62,430 bases of DNA from Candidatus Thalassospirochaeta sargassi (lineage in GTDB: Bacteria > Spirochaetota > Spirochaetia > UBA9216): NCBI GenBank assembly GCA_028532855.1, contig JAQQAL010000015.1, positions 1-62,430 of the forward strand, written 5' to 3'. Below the pieces are notes generated by a model. That model made no database searches and was not told where the DNA came from. It was given only the letters and a program-made list of their open reading frames with translations. Positions 60,967 to 62,430 of the stretch are shown here, piece by piece. Each line of letters opens with the position of its first letter. The first letter of the stretch is position 1. The translations under genes were made by a program, and so were the position numbers.

Positions 60967-62430
60967 TCCAGGCTCCCTGTAAGCACCCCTGAGCCCTTAC
61001 CGGTTTGCAGGATGGACGCTGGGGAACATCCTGTTTCTTCGCATATTATTTCTATTATACGGGGCAGGCAGAAACCGCTCTGGCAGCGGCCCATCATAGA
61101 ATATGTTCGCTTTTTTATTGCTCCGAGACTCAGGGCCCCGAGAGGGTTGTGTATTGCCTGCAGAATTTCTGCCCGGCTTACCTGTTCACAGCGGCAGATG
61201 ATTTCTGCGTAATCAGGGTCCTTTGCAGCGAGGGCCCGGCGCTCGGCTTCCGTCAAATGTGAGCTTCGTTTAATTCCCTTGCGGCGCGGGTTATACGAAA
61301 GCTTCGGGATTAGTTCAGTTTTGGGGCAGAGTAATTCTTCAACAACGTATTTTGCTATAGCCGGCGCACTTGTGAGTCCCGGCGATTCTATCCCCATAAG
61401 GTTGATCATTCCCGGGAAATTGTCGGATTCTTCTATAATAAAGTCGGCGAAACCGGTTCCGCTCTCTTTTGTGAACAGTTTTGGCCGCATGCCGGAGTAA
61501 CTCCGGATGAAAGCGTGCCCTTCAAGTTCCGGCATAAGTTCGAACGCTTCTTTTTTCAATTGAGCCATAACCCCGGCGGTATTTGCAAGGTCTTCTTCGT
61601 CCTCCAGATAGTCAGCTGAGGGCCCTATCAGTATGTTGCCGTTACAGGTCGGTGTCAGATGCACGCCAAGTCCGCTGCCGTCGGCAGGTGGTACCGGGTA
61701 GACGGGCATGCCAAGGAGTTTTCCGTCCTCTTTGTCTGTAATATAGTATTCACCGCGGCATGGATACACCCGTGTGTCATGAGGCTCAACCATCGATTTG
61801 ACTGAAGCAGCATTCATTCCGGCGGAGTTCACAAGGAAGCGGCAATCGAGGGTCGATGTGCCTCCATCCGATCCGGCTGTTGTCAGGCGGAAACTGCTGC
61901 CTGTCAGCGTGTTTATGCCTGTCACTGCGGTATTCAGCATGAACTCTACCCCGTTTTCAGCGGCGTTTTCTGCCAATGCAATAGTGAACTGAAACGGGCT
62001 AATAATCCCGGTAGTTTCAGACAGCAGGGCCCATTTCCCCCGTGCCTGGGGTTCAAGTCTGCGGATTTGCTGCTCGCCGATAATAGACAGTCCGCTGCAT
62101 CCGTTTGATTTTCCCCGGGTCAGGAGGTTTTCAAGGTAGGGCAGATCGGAATCTGATTTGCCGACTACGAGTTTTTTTGTTATCCGGTATTCTACATCAA
62201 GTTCTTCAGCAAGAGTTGGACAGATATTAAGCCCCTCAACATTAAACCGGGCCTTAAGTGAGTCTGGAAGGACATTAAAGCCTGCATGCAGAACGCCGCT
62301 GTTAGCCTTGCTTATTCCTTCGGCAACATCAGGTTCTTTTTCAATAAGCAGTATTTTGAGTCTATACTTTGAGGCTTCGCGGGCTATTGCACATCCGACA
62401 ACCCCGCCGCCGATGATGATAAGATCAAAC
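60963..62430 (-). CDS. FAD-dependent glycerol-3-phosphate dehydrogenase-like protein, 5' end outside the window
   Basis: 489 codons are visible; the start lies beyond the right edge. An open frame from base 62429 gives FDLIIIGGGVVGCAIAREAS, the DAO-type FAD motif, followed by 'SGVLHAGFN' and 'LVNSAGMNA'. The C-terminal 90 residues form a BFD-like [2Fe-2S] domain with cysteines in 'IICRCEQVSRAEI' and 'GRCQSGFCLPRI'. This is the GlpA/LhgO-type layout used for glycerol-3-phosphate or 2-hydroxyglutarate oxidation. It is coupled by a four-base overlap to the NAD/FAD-DUF1667 protein, which supports a multi-subunit dehydrogenase. Confidence 0.88.
   Translation of the reverse strand, partial: FDLIIIGGGVVGCAIAREASKYRLKILLIEKEPDVAEGISKANSGVLHAGFNVLPDSLKARFNVEGLNICPTLAEELDVEYRITKKLVVGKSDSDLPYLENLLTRGKSNGCSGLSIIGEQQIRRLEPQARGKWALLSETTGIISPFQFTIALAENAAENGVEFMLNTAVTGINTLTGSSFRLTTAGSDGGTSTLDCRFLVNSAGMNAASVKSMVEPHDTRVYPCRGEYYITDKEDGKLLGMPVYPVPPADGSGLGVHLTPTCNGNILIGPSADYLEDEEDLANTAGVMAQLKKEAFELMPELEGHAFIRSYSGMRPKLFTKESGTGFADFIIEESDNFPGMINLMGIESPGLTSAPAIAKYVVEELLCPKTELIPKLSYNPRRKGIKRSSHLTEAERRALAAKDPDYAEIICRCEQVSRAEILQAIHNPLGALSLGAIKKRTYSMMGRCQSGFCLPRIIEIICEETGCSPASILQTGKGSGVLTGSLD

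Noticed and set aside
1-62430. CRISPR array, prophage, transposase or integrase
   Set aside because: No regularly spaced repeats and no matching protein were seen anywhere in the window.

Overview
The window looks like a chromosomal segment of a free-living, probably anaerobic spirochaete (Spirochaetales). This is an inference from gene content, not from a marker gene. The clues are a 3542-residue secreted protein resembling the 'longest protein' family known from Leptospira (TIGR04388), two methyl-accepting chemotaxis proteins (one ending in an oxygen-binding hemerythrin domain), A|GG(Q)- and A|SG(S)-type signal peptides, and several redox and Fe-S proteins typical of anaerobes. It carries no phage, insertion sequence, CRISPR array or rRNA. 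One tRNA gene is present, tRNA-Gly(CCC).

Layout. 0-3 kb: the first codons of a minus-strand gene under a structured leader, then a hemerythrin-type chemoreceptor and a small membrane protein. 3-14 kb: the giant secreted protein and a lipoprotein. 14-17.4 kb (minus): TetR, COG2122/UPF0280, NIL-ferredoxin and COG1900, a complete copy of the gene set linked to direct homocysteine synthesis from aspartate semialdehyde. 17.5-21.5 kb: a lone CheY-like regulator, HflX, a spore-photoproduct-lyase-like radical SAM protein, a DUF493 protein and a methyltransferase. 21.5-25.1 kb: a cobalamin riboswitch followed by BtuF-, BtuC- and BtuD-like proteins and CbiZ. 25-31 kb (minus): GSCFA, peptidase U32, a HAAS membrane protein, PadR and a glycosyltransferase. 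31-36.4 kb: UDP-glucose dehydrogenase, a probable small RNA, aspartate-semialdehyde dehydrogenase, MATE, a C_GCAxxG protein and a cupin. 36.4-45.1 kb: a MacA/ATPase/two-permease/TolC-like efflux operon divergent from its histidine kinase and response regulator. 45-52.7 kb: tRNA-Gly with a duplicated 3' end, a dCache chemoreceptor, a FecR/lipoprotein/HD operon, YitT and a second MATE. 52.7-57.5 kb: two sigma-54 transcription units, a TudS-related desulfidase and an NMT1/THI5-type ABC importer. 57.5 kb to the end: a YgjP-like peptidase, a steroid-5-alpha-reductase-like membrane protein, a YjlB-like cupin, and two flavoproteins of a glycerol-3-phosphate dehydrogenase type.

The most notable points: (1) The substrate-binding protein of the sigma-54 importer appears to be circularly permuted, with the family's N-terminal segment sitting at the C terminus. 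(2) The desulfidase and the importer share a 50-bp upstream element (40/50 identical) and -24/-12 promoters at nearly the same spacing, so they form a small regulon. (3) A TTTACA-N3-TTTACA-N5-YTTACA triple repeat lies 31 bp upstream of a -10-like hexamer both at the efflux operon and at an intergenic small-RNA candidate 10 kb away. (4) Several genes without a Shine-Dalgarno have a -10 hexamer 6-9 nt before the ATG, suggesting leaderless mRNAs. (5) A spirochaete carries the methanogen/deltaproteobacteria-type homocysteine gene set.

All functional calls rest on reading the sequence and on remembered family features. No search was run.
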